Below are positions 16,442 through 26,474 of a stretch of DNA of 52,931 nt, one piece after another (the first letter of the stretch is position 1; each line of letters begins with the position of its first letter). Made by a program: the position numbers and the translations under genes. A model generated the notes under the pieces. It saw only the letters and a program-made list of their open reading frames with translations, ran no database searches and was not told the DNA's origin. Source of the DNA: Comamonadaceae bacterium (GTDB lineage Bacteria > Pseudomonadota > Gammaproteobacteria > Burkholderiales > Burkholderiaceae_C); the NCBI GenBank assembly GCA_947450765.1, contig CANFXC010000013.1, positions 1 through 52,931 of the forward strand, read 5' to 3'.

Positions 16442-19372
16442 TCAGCCAAACACCGCCGCCCAGAGCGCCTGAATCGCCGCACGCTCAGTTTGCACTGAGG
16501 CCAGGCTGACCTGTGTCGGCTCTTCGTTGAGCCTTGCTTGGTGCTGCACCCGGCGCAAGGTGCGGTAAGCGTCGGCGGCTTGGTAGCCGACACCGGGCGG
16601 CAACAGTCCAGCCCGCTCAGCACGCTGCAGCAAAGCAATATTGCCAACGTTGTCTGCCAGTTCCGGGTGTTGACCTGATTCGGCCAAGACCAAAAACTGC
16701 ACCGCAAATTCAGCATCGACCATGCCGCCGACCGCATGCTTGACGTCGAACTTCTCTGCCTCCGGCGATGACACTAGTACCGATTTAGCCAGCCCCGCCG
16801 ATTTGCGTTTGGGCAAATGCGCCAAGCGGACTTTGTCGCGCATCGCGACAATCTCGGCGCGCAGTGCGGCGACATCGCGCGGCGCGCTGATGACCGCGTG
16901 ACGCACCTCATCAAAACGCTGGTGCAAAGCAGCGTCTCCCAACACACACCTGGCGCGTGTCATGGCTTGGTGTTCCCAGGTCCAGGCGGTGTTGCTGCCG
17001 CGCTGCTGCTGGTAATTAGCATAGGCCGCAAAGCTGATGACTAACAGACCCGAACCACCGTTCGGCCTGAGTGCGGTGTCGATCTCAAACAGGTCGCCTT
17101 CTGCGGTCTTGATGGTCAGCCAGTTGATGACCTTGCGCACCAGCGTGGCGTAGACCTCACCCGCTTGCTCATGGTCGTCTTCATAGACGAAAACGATGTC
17201 CAAGTCGCTGCCGTAGCCGAGTTCTTTGCCGCCCAATTTGCCATAGGCAATGACAGCGAATTGGGACTGCTCGCGGTGTCGGTATTTCAGGCGCTGCCAG
17301 CACCAGTCAGCGGTCAGGCTGAGCACGGCTTCTGCCAAGGCGCTGAGGTCGTCGGCCACTTGTTCGACCGTCAGCATGTCTTCCAGATCGCGCGCCAATG
17401 TCCGAAAAACCTCGGCATGGTGTGCGCGCCGCAACAAGTTGAGACAGGCTTCGTCGTCGTCCTCGCCCGTGCGCTTGAAGGAGGCGAGACGCAACTCAAC
17501 CTCGGCCTTGAAGGCGTCCGCGTCGAAGCGCTGGTTCAGCATGTCGTCGCTGGCCAACTCGTCAATCACGCCAGGGTGCTGCTGCAAATAGCGCGCCGTC
17601 CATTTGGCCGCGCCCAGCAGGCGCAGCAAGCGCTCGTGCACCGATGGGCGCTCAAGCAACATGGCGAGATAGCTTTCGCGCCGCAGCAAAGGCTCAATCC
17701 AATCGACTAGGCGCAAGGCGGCTTCTTCGGTGGCCTTGCCTTCGTTCAGCAAGACGGCCGTGCGTTGCACCAGGCGAATCAGTCGTCCGCGGGATTCTTC
17801 ACGCAGCGCCAACACGCGCGGGTGGCTGCTCCACTCAGCGATGCGCACCCTAAAACGTTCCGGCCAAGCGGTGGCTTGCTGGTCGACCAGCTCGCTCAAC
17901 TCTTGCGGTGCGCTGGCTATTTTGTTGCAGCCTTTGCATTCGGCATTACCGCCCAGCAGCTTGTCGAATTCGCCCGCGACCAGCTCCCGGTGGGTGTCCA
18001 GTTCGGCCAGAAAAGCGCAGCAGTCGCGAAAGCCCAGCGTGTGGGCAATCCAGGCCAAGTCGTCGTCGCGGGTCGGCAACACGTGGGTCTGCTGATCGTC
18101 GAGGTACTGAATGCGGTGTTCGACGCGGCGCAAAAACGCATACGCACGGGCCAGCGCATCGGCGGTTTCTTGCGGCATCAAACCGGCGTTGGCGACGCGT
18201 TGCAGCGCATCCAGCGTGGGCCGCGTGCGCAGCTCCGGGAACTGCCCGCCGCGCACGACCTGCAGCAGCTGCACGGTGAATTCGATTTCGCGGATGCCGC
18301 CACGCGACAACTTGACGTCGTTGGCGCGCTCGGGATGACCGGCACAACGACGCTGGGCCTGCTCGCGAATTTGACGGTGCAGGGTGCGCAGGGCATCAAA
18401 GACGTTGTAGTCGAGGTAGCGCCTGAAGACAAAGGGCAGCACTGAACTGCGCAAGGCCTGCGCAGAGCCATTGCCGATGTTGTTGCTGCCACCGGTTTCA
18501 TGGCTGTTGCCCGTCACGCCGCCACTGAGGCTCGATGATGGCGCGACGACGCGGCTTTTGAGCCAGGCAAAGCGTTCCCACTCTCGGCCTTGAACTTGAA
18601 AATACTCTTCAAGCGCGTTGAGGGACACGGCCGCAGGGCCGGAGTTGCCGTTGGGCCGGAGCGCGAGATCGACCCGAAACACAAAACCATGTTCGGTGGT
18701 GTCACCAATCAGCGCATACATGGCCTTGACCTGGTGCGCGAAATATTCTTGGTTCGAAATGTGGCCGCGGCCATCGGCTCGGCCAGCGGTTTGGCCGTCA
18801 TGGTCGTAGACGTAAATCAGGTCGATGTCGCTGGAGACATTCAGCTCGCGAGCGCCCAGCTTGCCCATGCCGATCACCCACAGACTGGCGCGCATGGCTG
18901 GATTGAAAGGGGTATCTTCGATCGCGGAACCGGTCACCAAGTCAGACGACACCAGCGGCGCGCCATACAAGGCATCCAACTCAAGTTGCGTGGCGGCCAT
19001 GGCCACATCCAGCGCCAATTCAGCCAGATCGGTCATGGCGCGGGTCACTACCGCCAGCGGCGCTTGGGTCAGGCCGTCGCCCTCGCAGTCGAGCACCACC
19101 AAGCGCTCCATGACGATTTGGCGCAGCACCCGCAGGGCCGCACCCGTGGTCAGCCCCTGCGCCAACAAGGCGTCCAGCGCCATTTGCATGGCCGGACGTT
19201 CAGGCGGGCCAGCAGACAACAGCGGCAATCGGTCGGTGTAACGCCGACGCAGGCGTTGCACACAGCGTGAGTACGCGGCGCCTGTGGCCTCAGAGCCGAT
19301 AGCCAAAGGGTTTGAGATGGGTTCAGACAATGGGGGCAAAGCGGGTAAATCAGCGTCAGGCGTTGAGAACAT
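16442..19372 (-). CDS. glnE: Bifunctional glutamine synthetase adenylyltransferase/deadenylyltransferase
   Basis: This 976-aa protein has the duplicated nucleotidyltransferase architecture of GlnE. The N-terminal (adenylyl-removing) site is VSSDIDLIYVYDHD (about residue 180), with a GKLGARELN lead. The C-terminal (adenylylating) site is GSDLDIVFVYEDDHE (about residue 715), preceded by YGKLGGKELG. Regulatory helical bundles lie between them. It modifies glutamine synthetase in response to PII and glutamine in the cytoplasm. The start is ATG 19372; a TTG immediately before it is less likely. Only 19 bp separate it from the divergent yhdP, so its promoter must lie in yhdP coding sequence. Confidence 0.95.
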   Translation of the reverse strand: MFSTPDADLPALPPLSEPISNPLAIGSEATGAAYSRCVQRLRRRYTDRLPLLSAGPPERPAMQMALDALLAQGLTTGAALRVLRQIVMERLVVLDCEGDGLTQAPLAVVTRAMTDLAELALDVAMAATQLELDALYGAPLVSSDLVTGSAIEDTPFNPAMRASLWVIGMGKLGARELNVSSDIDLIYVYDHDGQTAGRADGRGHISNQEYFAHQVKAMYALIGDTTEHGFVFRVDLALRPNGNSGPAAVSLNALEEYFQVQGREWERFAWLKSRVVAPSSSLSGGVTGNSHETGGSNNIGNGSAQALRSSVLPFVFRRYLDYNVFDALRTLHRQIREQAQRRCAGHPERANDVKLSRGGIREIEFTVQLLQVVRGGQFPELRTRPTLDALQRVANAGLMPQETADALARAYAFLRRVEHRIQYLDDQQTHVLPTRDDDLAWIAHTLGFRDCCAFLAELDTHRELVAGEFDKLLGGNAECKGCNKIASAPQELSELVDQQATAWPERFRVRIAEWSSHPRVLALREESRGRLIRLVQRTAVLLNEGKATEEAALRLVDWIEPLLRRESYLAMLLERPSVHERLLRLLGAAKWTARYLQQHPGVIDELASDDMLNQRFDADAFKAEVELRLASFKRTGEDDDEACLNLLRRAHHAEVFRTLARDLEDMLTVEQVADDLSALAEAVLSLTADWCWQRLKYRHREQSQFAVIAYGKLGGKELGYGSDLDIVFVYEDDHEQAGEVYATLVRKVINWLTIKTAEGDLFEIDTALRPNGGSGLLVISFAAYANYQQQRGSNTAWTWEHQAMTRARCVLGDAALHQRFDEVRHAVISAPRDVAALRAEIVAMRDKVRLAHLPKRKSAGLAKSVLVSSPEAEKFDVKHAVGGMVDAEFAVQFLVLAESGQHPELADNVGNIALLQRAERAGLLPPGVGYQAADAYRTLRRVQHQARLNEEPTQVSLASVQTERAAIQALWAAVFG

Positions 19373-19391
19373 CAAGGTAAACAGCTTTTAG

Positions 19392-22300
19392 ATGGAACCC
19401 CCGCCGGCTACGACGGTCATAATTCCGAAGCCGATGGATCCTGTAACGCCCCCCTCAACCTTGCTGCCACCTCGCCACGTTCGCCTAACGGCCCGCGTCG
19501 TGCGGGTGTTGCTGTGGCTACTTGTGGCATTTTGGCTGCTGGTGGGTCTCAGCTATGGGGTATTACACGGCTGGATTGTGCCGCGTATTGGCGACTTTCG
19601 CCCACGCTTGGAAATCGAGGCCAGTCGAGCGCTGGGAATACCGGTTCGGATCGGCAGCATCAGCGCCCATTCAGGCGGCCTGATCCCCTCTTTTGAACTC
19701 ACAGACATCAGCTTGCTCGACAGTGAAGGTCGCACCGCACTGCGCCTGCCACGCGTGGTGGCAGCGTTGTCGCCCCGCTCACTGTGGAGTCTGGGTTTTG
19801 AGCAGCTGGTGATCGACGGTGCAGAGCTCGACATTCGCCGCAGTGCAGACGGTCGGTTCCAAATCGCCGGACTTCAGCTGCCTGACACTGCGCGGGGCAA
19901 CACAGCGTTTGCCGACTGGGCCTTTGAGCAAACCGAACTCGTCTTGCGCGGTGGCGTGCTGCGCTGGACCGACGAGACCCGAGACGCACCGCCGCTGGTA
20001 TTGACTGATGTAGTCGCCGTGCTGCGCAACCCCGGAAAGCGCCACCTGATCCGCATCGATGCGACACCACCGACCGCCTGGGGGGAGCGCTTCAGCGTGC
20101 GCGCCCGGTTGCGGCAACCTCTGCTGTCGGGCAGCGGTTCGTCGTGGAAGACTTGGACGGGACAGCTCTACAGCGAGTTCAGCCGCGCCGATGTGTCACA
20201 GCTCAGGCAATACATCGGTCCGGATCAATTCGGCATGGATGTCAGCAGCGGTCAAGGCGCGCTGCGGATCTGGGCAGATCTCGCCGCCGGTCAGATCACG
20301 GGCGCGACCGCCGACGTCGCCTTGAGCGGTGTCAGCACCCGACTGGCGCGCGAATTACAGCCGCTGACGCTGGCCTCGGTGGCCGGTCGCTTTGGCGGAA
20401 CACAACTTGTCAACGGCTTTCATTTTCAGACCGAGGGTTTGTCCTTCGAGGCCGATGACGGCTTGATCTGGCCGGGCGGCAATGTCTCCCTGACACACAC
20501 CGATGCAGACATTCGCCAACCGGCCAAGACCGAACTCAAAGCCGACAAGCTGGACTTGGCCACATTGGCACGCATCGCCAAGCGTTTGCCGCTGGACGCC
20601 AGCACCCACACCTTACTCGACAGCTTTGCGCCCAAAGGACTCGTGGAGCACGTCGAAGCCAGCTGGTATGGCGAGCTCTCTGCGCCACTCACGTTGACCG
20701 CGCGGGGTCGCGTGAGCGGACTGGCACTCACCGCTGCAGCCGCCAGCGCCAGCACGCCGGCGCATCCGCTGCCGGGCCGGCCAGGGGTTGACAACGCCAC
20801 GGTGGATTTCAACCTGACGCAAGAGGGTGGACAGGCCCAGATCCAACTGGCGCAGGGGACACTCGAATTTCCAGGCGTCTTTGAGCAGCCGCGGGTGCTG
20901 TTCAACGAGCTGTCCTCTGAGGTCTTGTGGAAACACAGCGGCGCACACCTTGAGTTGCAGTTGCGCAAACTGCGCTTTGCCAATGCCGACGCCGAAGGCC
21001 AGGCAGAGGTCCGCTGGACCAGCACCGACCCAGTCGCAGGTCAAGCGCTCACGCGGCATCCCGGCGTGCTGGACTTGCAAGGCAGCATCAGCCGCGGTGA
21101 CGCCAGCCAGGCACACCGCTACTTGCCGCTGGTATTGCCTGAATCAGCGCGCCACTATGTGCGCGACGCGGTCTTGCAAGGCCGCCTCAGCGATGTCAAA
21201 TTCAAGGTCAAAGGTGACTTGCTGCAACTGCCATTCGCCAATCCAAAGCAAGGCGATTTCCTGGTCACCGCCAAAGCCAGCAACGTCCGCTACGCCTACG
21301 TGCCGCCGACCTCTTCTCCAAGTTCTGGTAACACGGCCATCAAGCCTTGGCCCATGCTCGACGCCCTGCAAGGCGAGTTGATTTTCAATCGCCAAGGCTT
21401 GGAAATACGCGCGGCGCAAGGCAGCGTGGCAGGCCTCGACGGTCTGCAACTCACGCGCGGCAGCGCCCGTGTGCCCAATCTGGCCATCCCGGTGGTGGAA
21501 GTCAACACCAGCATCAAGGGGCCACTCGCGCAAGGTCTGAAATTTATCAACACATCGCCGGTCTCCGGCATGCTGGGCGATGCACTGCTGCAATCTACCG
21601 CCAACGGTTCAGCCGACTACACCATGCGCTTGTTGCTGCCTTTAGCCAACCTGGACAAAAGCACGGTGCAAGGCAGTCTTGCTTTACCCGGCAATGACGT
21701 GCAGTTCACAGCCAACAGCCCGGTACTGGGACGCCTGAAGGGTGCGCTGGCGTTCACGGAAAACAACTTTCGTGTGAGCAATGCGCAAGCGCGCATGTTG
21801 GGCGGCGACATCCGCTTTGACGGCGGCATGCGCGCCAATCCAACGTCGACGGGTGCGGGTCGTGGCACGCCATCCGAACCCCTCGAAGCGCCGATTTTGT
21901 TTCGCGGCCAAGGCACCATATCTGCCGAAGGTTTGCAACAGGCGCGCGAACTAGGCATCGTCGCCACGTTGGCCAGCCATGCCAGCGGCAGCACGGCCTA
22001 TAGCGCCAGTCTGGGTTTTCGCCACGGCAACGCTGAACTCAGCGTCAACAGCAGCTTACAAGGCATGGCGCTGAATTTCCCGGCACCCTTGGGCAAAGCC
22101 GCAAGCGAGTCGCTGCCGCTGCAGTTCGACCAGACACTGCTACGCGAGTCGCTGGCACAAGGTAAAAACTCTCAAGACCAGCTGTCACTGTCGCTCGGCC
22201 GGCTGGCCACCGTGCGCTATGTGCGCGACCTCAGCGGCACTGAGCCGCGGGTACTGCGCGGCAGCATCGCCGTCGGGCTGGAGGCTGGCGAATCAGCGGC

Positions 22301-23597
22301 ACAACCCGCGACCGAAGTGGCCGCCAACGTGAACTTGCAACGTGCCGATATTGACGCCTGGCGCTCAGTACTGGGTCCCGTTACACCACCCAAGAGCGCC
22401 ACGACGAAAGCGCCCGTCAACAATTCAGCCGCGGCCGGCTACCTGCCCACCGTGCTGGCTTTGCGCGCGAAAGAGTTCATTGTGGAGGGTTACCATCTCA
22501 ACAAAGTGGTGTTGGGTGCAACACGCGACGGCGCTAACTGGCGCGTCAACATGGACGCCGACGAACTCAGTGGTTACCTTGAATTTGGCCAGCCTGGCGC
22601 CGTACCCAGTGGTGCCGGGGACCGCCTTTATGCGCGGCTGTCGCGGCTGCGACTCGGTGCCAACACAGCGCGCGAAGTCGAAACCCTGCTGGAGGGTCAG
22701 CCTGCTGCCGTCCCGGCGCTGGACATCGTGGTGGAAGACATGGAGCTGAGGGGCAAAAAACTCGGCCGCGTCGAGGTTGAGGCCGTCAACCGCAGCGCGC
22801 AGTTATTGGCGCGTGACAACAGCCCGCGCGAATGGCGTCTGAACAAGCTCAATGTCATTTCACCAGACGCGACTTTTTCCGCCAATGGCAACTGGTCGGC
22901 CGTGACGCCTTCTGGTCAGAGCCGCAGGGTTTTGATGAATTTCCAGCTCGACATCAACAACTCCGGTGATCTGTTGAAACGCCTCGGCATGGATGGCTTG
23001 ATACGCCGCGGCAAGGGCAAACTCGAGGGCCAAGTCGGCTGGCTGGGCTCGCCGCTGAGCTTGGACTACCCGAGCCTGAGTGGGCAGTTCAACGTCAACG
23101 TCGAAAGCGGTCAGTTTCTCAAGGCTGAGCCCGGCATTGCCAAACTGCTCGGCGTGCTGAGTCTGCAATCATTACCGCGCCGGCTGACACTGGATTTTCG
23201 CGACGTGTTTTCGGACGGCTTTGCCTTTGACTTTGTGCGCGGCGACGTCAGCATCGAACAGGGTCAGGCGCGCACCAACAATCTGCAGATGAAGGGTGTG
23301 AGCGCCGCCGTTTTGATGGACGGGAAAGCGGACATCGCCCGTGAAACGCAAGAACTGCGCGTCGTGGTGATCCCGGAGGTCAACGCTGGCACGGCCTCGC
23401 TGATCGCAACCGCCATCAATCCAGCCATCGGACTGGGTACGTTTTTAGCGCAGATGTTTTTTCGCCGGCCATTGACTGAAGCAGCCACCCAGGAGTTTTA
23501 CATCGACGGGCCGTGGAGCGATCCGCGCATCACCCGCGTTGAACGCAAACCTGCCGGCACGGCTCCCGGAAAAGCCGCAGGAGGCAGCCCGCCATGA
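19392..23597 (+). CDS. yhdP: YhdP-family AsmA-like envelope protein
   Basis: This 1401-aa protein has an N-terminal membrane anchor (about residues 37-62, rich in L, V and W) followed by a very long periplasmic region of beta-rich AsmA/DUF3971-type repeats. The C-terminal AsmA-like end contains LDFRDVFSDGFAFDFVRGD and NPAIGLGTFLAQMFFRRPL, and then IDGPWSDPRITR. In E. coli YhdP works with TamB and YdbH in moving phospholipid to the outer membrane, and length and layout match. An alternative start at ATG 19434 would trim 14 residues. It overlaps the histidine kinase start by 4 nt (ATGA), so the two are co-transcribed, an unexpected partnership whose meaning is unclear. Confidence 0.9.
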   Translation: MEPPPATTVIIPKPMDPVTPPSTLLPPRHVRLTARVVRVLLWLLVAFWLLVGLSYGVLHGWIVPRIGDFRPRLEIEASRALGIPVRIGSISAHSGGLIPSFELTDISLLDSEGRTALRLPRVVAALSPRSLWSLGFEQLVIDGAELDIRRSADGRFQIAGLQLPDTARGNTAFADWAFEQTELVLRGGVLRWTDETRDAPPLVLTDVVAVLRNPGKRHLIRIDATPPTAWGERFSVRARLRQPLLSGSGSSWKTWTGQLYSEFSRADVSQLRQYIGPDQFGMDVSSGQGALRIWADLAAGQITGATADVALSGVSTRLARELQPLTLASVAGRFGGTQLVNGFHFQTEGLSFEADDGLIWPGGNVSLTHTDADIRQPAKTELKADKLDLATLARIAKRLPLDASTHTLLDSFAPKGLVEHVEASWYGELSAPLTLTARGRVSGLALTAAAASASTPAHPLPGRPGVDNATVDFNLTQEGGQAQIQLAQGTLEFPGVFEQPRVLFNELSSEVLWKHSGAHLELQLRKLRFANADAEGQAEVRWTSTDPVAGQALTRHPGVLDLQGSISRGDASQAHRYLPLVLPESARHYVRDAVLQGRLSDVKFKVKGDLLQLPFANPKQGDFLVTAKASNVRYAYVPPTSSPSSGNTAIKPWPMLDALQGELIFNRQGLEIRAAQGSVAGLDGLQLTRGSARVPNLAIPVVEVNTSIKGPLAQGLKFINTSPVSGMLGDALLQSTANGSADYTMRLLLPLANLDKSTVQGSLALPGNDVQFTANSPVLGRLKGALAFTENNFRVSNAQARMLGGDIRFDGGMRANPTSTGAGRGTPSEPLEAPILFRGQGTISAEGLQQARELGIVATLASHASGSTAYSASLGFRHGNAELSVNSSLQGMALNFPAPLGKAASESLPLQFDQTLLRESLAQGKNSQDQLSLSLGRLATVRYVRDLSGTEPRVLRGSIAVGLEAGESAAQPATEVAANVNLQRADIDAWRSVLGPVTPPKSATTKAPVNNSAAAGYLPTVLALRAKEFIVEGYHLNKVVLGATRDGANWRVNMDADELSGYLEFGQPGAVPSGAGDRLYARLSRLRLGANTAREVETLLEGQPAAVPALDIVVEDMELRGKKLGRVEVEAVNRSAQLLARDNSPREWRLNKLNVISPDATFSANGNWSAVTPSGQSRRVLMNFQLDINNSGDLLKRLGMDGLIRRGKGKLEGQVGWLGSPLSLDYPSLSGQFNVNVESGQFLKAEPGIAKLLGVLSLQSLPRRLTLDFRDVFSDGFAFDFVRGDVSIEQGQARTNNLQMKGVSAAVLMDGKADIARETQELRVVVIPEVNAGTASLIATAINPAIGLGTFLAQMFFRRPLTEAATQEFYIDGPWSDPRITRVERKPAGTAPGKAAGGSPP

Positions 23598-25711
23598 ACA
23601 TCGCCGCGCTGCAAAAAACAATGGCCAACCGACCCTGGTGGCGCTTGACTTTGCGCTGGAATCGCAGGTGGTCGCTGTGGGCCCTGCTGGTGGCGCTGGT
23701 CGTGGCCATGCTCGGTACGTTGGTCTGGCTGGCTGGCCGCTATGAGGGCGGCCTGATTCAAACGCGTCTGGAACGCGACACCGCCGAAATCGTCACCGAC
23801 ATCCGCACCGGCCTGATGCGAAACATCCAGCGACTACAGACACTGCAGTCAACCGAGCGCAGTGCTGAAACTTGGCGCTTGCAAGTCAACGAGCTGCTGC
23901 GCCAGCATCGTGAAATTCTTCGCGTTGAATGGCGCGATGAATCGCTGGACTTGCAACTGGCCGACGACACGCCCTTCAGGCAGTCTGTGTTCGAGCGCAT
24001 GAGCCGCGCCAATGCCATGCAGGACACTGCGCAGGCTTGCGCCACTGGACTGCGCGTGAGTGGTCCGGCTTATTCAGGCAGCTACTTCATGCCGCAAAAA
24101 GATGGCCTCGGCATGGAGCTGCTTGATCTGTGCATTCCGCTGACGAATGAAGGTCAGTTGACTGGCTATACCGTGGTCACTTATTCACTTCAGGAAATCC
24201 TGTCGGAGCTGGTGAACAAGCAACTCTCGCGCGGTCAGGGGCTCTCGTTCACGGAAGCGGATGGTACGCGGCTGGCCATCGCAGGTACGCCGACCCGAGG
24301 CACCCGTGTTTACAGCGCGCACCAGCTACTGGACCTGCCCGGCACCACGCTGGTGGTGCGCATGGACAGCTGGCGCGGCACACCCGATTTTTTCCCGAAC
24401 GTGCTGACGGCGCTGGTCAGCGCCATGGCCATCGCACTGGTGGCGGTGCTGCTGCTGCTGGGGCGCGATATGCGCAAGCGACTCAAAGCCGAAAACGATC
24501 TGGCGGATGCGCTGGCTTTCAGAAAAGCCATGGAAGACTCGCTGGTCACCGGTTTGCGTGCACGCGACCTACAAGGCCGCATCACCTATGTGAACCCGGC
24601 ATTTTGCGAAATGGTCGGCGTCGACGCCAAGGAATTGCTCGACCACAATTTTCCGAGCCCGTATTGGCCGCCCGAACTCGCAGGCGCCTACCAGGACCGG
24701 CAAGCGATTCGACTGGCCAGTGCCAGCTTGCCTCGCGGCGGTCATGAGTCGATCTTCATGCGCCGCGACGGCACGCGCTTTCCGGTGCTCATCATCGAAG
24801 CACCGCTCATCAATGCCACCGGCAAACACACCGGCTGGATGAGCGCCATCCTCGACATCAGCGAACAGCGCCGGGTTGAAGAAGTTTCGCGTACCAGTCA
24901 GGACCGACTGCAAGCCACCGCTCGACTGGCGATGGTTGGCGAGATGGCTTCGCTGCTCAGTCACGAGCTGAATCAACCGCTGGCGGCCATCTCCAGCTAT
25001 GCCACCGGCTCACTGAATTTGCTCGGCGACGCACGCGGCACCGATGTCACACTGAGCGCCGATCTGCGGCTAGCGCTGAAACGCATTGGTGAGCAAGCCG
25101 AGCGCGCCGGAAAAGTCATCAAGAGCGTGCACGACTTTGTGCGCCGGCGCGACCAAGTGCGCGAGCGCGTAGCACCCCGCGCTTTGCTCGACGCCATCAT
25201 GCCGCTGGTCAGTCTGCAGGCCCGCAAGCTGTCGGTGCGCCTGGCGATCGAGGTCGACCCGGCATGCGCGGTCGTGCTGTGCGACCGCACCATGGTCGAG
25301 CAAGTGTTGTTGAATTTGGCGCGCAACGGCATGCAGGCGATGCAGGCTGAATCCCGAAAAACCCACACGCACGAACGCGTGCTGACCTTGCGCGTGAAAC
25401 CGGCAGCCGCTAGCGAAACCAACCGCTGGGTCGAATTTTCGGTGGCCGATCAAGGCGTCGGTATTTCGGATGAAGTCGCGGCGAAACTGTTCACGCCCTT
25501 CTTCACCACCCGCGCTGAAGGCATGGGCCTCGGCTTGAGTCTGTGCCGTACAGTGATCGAACAACACGGCGGCTACCTGGGCCACGAGCCGGCCAAACCA
25601 CGCGGTACGATTTTCAAATTCACTTTGCCTTCAGGCCCAATACCGGGCAAACCGGCGCCGTCGATCACAGCGTTCCAAACCACCCCCGATGCCAGCGAGT
25701 TCTTGACATGA
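23594..25711 (+). CDS. PAS-domain sensor histidine kinase (DctS/FixL-type)
   Basis: This 705-aa membrane kinase has TM1 at about residues 28-50, a ~215-residue periplasmic sensor, and TM2 at about 268-288. A PAS domain (about 310-430, RDLQGRITYVNPAFCEMVG) is followed by the phosphoacceptor histidine in LLSHELNQPLAAISS. The ATPase domain has the N box LLNLARNGMQAM, G1 DQGVGISDE and G2 AEGMGLGLSL. The layout matches DctS-like kinases that sense C4-dicarboxylates for TRAP transporters, but no transporter is adjacent, so the ligand is unknown. It is coupled by ATGA overlaps to yhdP before and to the response regulator after it. Confidence 0.9.
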   Translation: MNIAALQKTMANRPWWRLTLRWNRRWSLWALLVALVVAMLGTLVWLAGRYEGGLIQTRLERDTAEIVTDIRTGLMRNIQRLQTLQSTERSAETWRLQVNELLRQHREILRVEWRDESLDLQLADDTPFRQSVFERMSRANAMQDTAQACATGLRVSGPAYSGSYFMPQKDGLGMELLDLCIPLTNEGQLTGYTVVTYSLQEILSELVNKQLSRGQGLSFTEADGTRLAIAGTPTRGTRVYSAHQLLDLPGTTLVVRMDSWRGTPDFFPNVLTALVSAMAIALVAVLLLLGRDMRKRLKAENDLADALAFRKAMEDSLVTGLRARDLQGRITYVNPAFCEMVGVDAKELLDHNFPSPYWPPELAGAYQDRQAIRLASASLPRGGHESIFMRRDGTRFPVLIIEAPLINATGKHTGWMSAILDISEQRRVEEVSRTSQDRLQATARLAMVGEMASLLSHELNQPLAAISSYATGSLNLLGDARGTDVTLSADLRLALKRIGEQAERAGKVIKSVHDFVRRRDQVRERVAPRALLDAIMPLVSLQARKLSVRLAIEVDPACAVVLCDRTMVEQVLLNLARNGMQAMQAESRKTHTHERVLTLRVKPAAASETNRWVEFSVADQGVGISDEVAAKLFTPFFTTRAEGMGLGLSLCRTVIEQHGGYLGHEPAKPRGTIFKFTLPSGPIPGKPAPSITAFQTTPDASEFLT

Positions 25712-26334
25712 AAACCAGCCCTCACGCCACCGTTTATATCGTTGATGATGATGCCGGTGTGCGCGAAGCGCTCGCTTGGTTGCTGCGTTCACGGCGGCTG
25801 GTGAGCGAGTGCTTTGACAGCGCTGAAGCCTTTGATGCGCACATCTCGACCATCAGCGAAATTCGCGAACCCTCGTGCGTATTGCTCGACGTTCGGATGG
25901 CCGGCCTGAGTGGCCTGGCCATGTTTGAGAAACTCATCAACTACGGCTTGCTGCCGACGCTGCCAGTGATTTTTCTCACCGGCCATGCCGATGTGCCGAC
26001 CGCGGTTGATGCCGTCAAACGCGGCGCTTTTGATTTTTACGAAAAACCATTTTCAGACAACGCACTGGTGGACCGCATCGTGCAGGCCTTGGCACTGTCC
26101 GCCGAGGGCCTGGCCCTGCACAACCAGTCGACCGGCTTGCAAGCCCGGCTCGAAGGGCTGACTGAGCGCGAACGCGATGTGATGCGGCTGGTGGTGGGCG
26201 GCCTGCCCAACAAGCTGGTGGCGGATCAGCTCGACATCAGCGTGCGCACGGTGGAAGTGCACCGCGCCCGCGTGTTTGACAAAATGGGCGTCAAGTCGGC
26301 GGTCGAGTTGGCCAACCTGATGCGCAATGTTTAG
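25708..26334 (+). CDS. FixJ/NarL-type response regulator (DctR-like)
   Basis: This 208-aa protein has an N-terminal receiver domain with the acidic pocket IVDDD, the phosphoacceptor aspartate in CVLLDVRMAGLSG, the threonine in FLTGHAD and the lysine in YEKPFSD. The C-terminal LuxR-type helix-turn-helix is LTERERDVMRLVVGGLPNKL followed by SVRTVEVHRARVFDKMG. It is the cognate regulator of the overlapping kinase gene (4-nt overlap). FixJ-type regulators bind DNA as dimers after phosphorylation. The target is likely outside the window. It converges on the small membrane protein gene, with the stops overlapping by 4 nt. Confidence 0.92.
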   Translation: MKTSPHATVYIVDDDAGVREALAWLLRSRRLVSECFDSAEAFDAHISTISEIREPSCVLLDVRMAGLSGLAMFEKLINYGLLPTLPVIFLTGHADVPTAVDAVKRGAFDFYEKPFSDNALVDRIVQALALSAEGLALHNQSTGLQARLEGLTERERDVMRLVVGGLPNKLVADQLDISVRTVEVHRARVFDKMGVKSAVELANLMRNV

Positions 26335-26474
26335 TCGCCCTCTTTGTTCTGATTTTTTTCTACCGTCTCATCGGCTTTGATCTCGCCGCCTTGTCGTCCT
26401 GAGAACATGGTCCACCAGACAATGAACACCAGTATCAGCAAAGCCGCGAGGGCTTCAAGTAGCAACAAAATCAT
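26331..26474 (-). CDS. Small single-pass membrane protein (47 aa)
   Basis: The protein has one hydrophobic helix (residues 2-23, rich in L, A, I and V, ending in WW) followed by a basic turn (SGRQGGE) and a charged acidic tail ending NKEGD. I do not recognise a function. The shape (short N-terminus, one helix, hydrophilic tail) is common to real small membrane proteins. The start ATG at 26474 shares the CATG tetranucleotide with the mltA start on the other strand, so the two genes begin head to head with no space between them. No clear ribosome site is seen. A longer upstream frame exists but is unlikely to be coding because it runs across mltA. Confidence 0.5.
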   Translation of the reverse strand: MILLLLEALAALLILVFIVWWTMFSGRQGGEIKADETVEKNQNKEGD

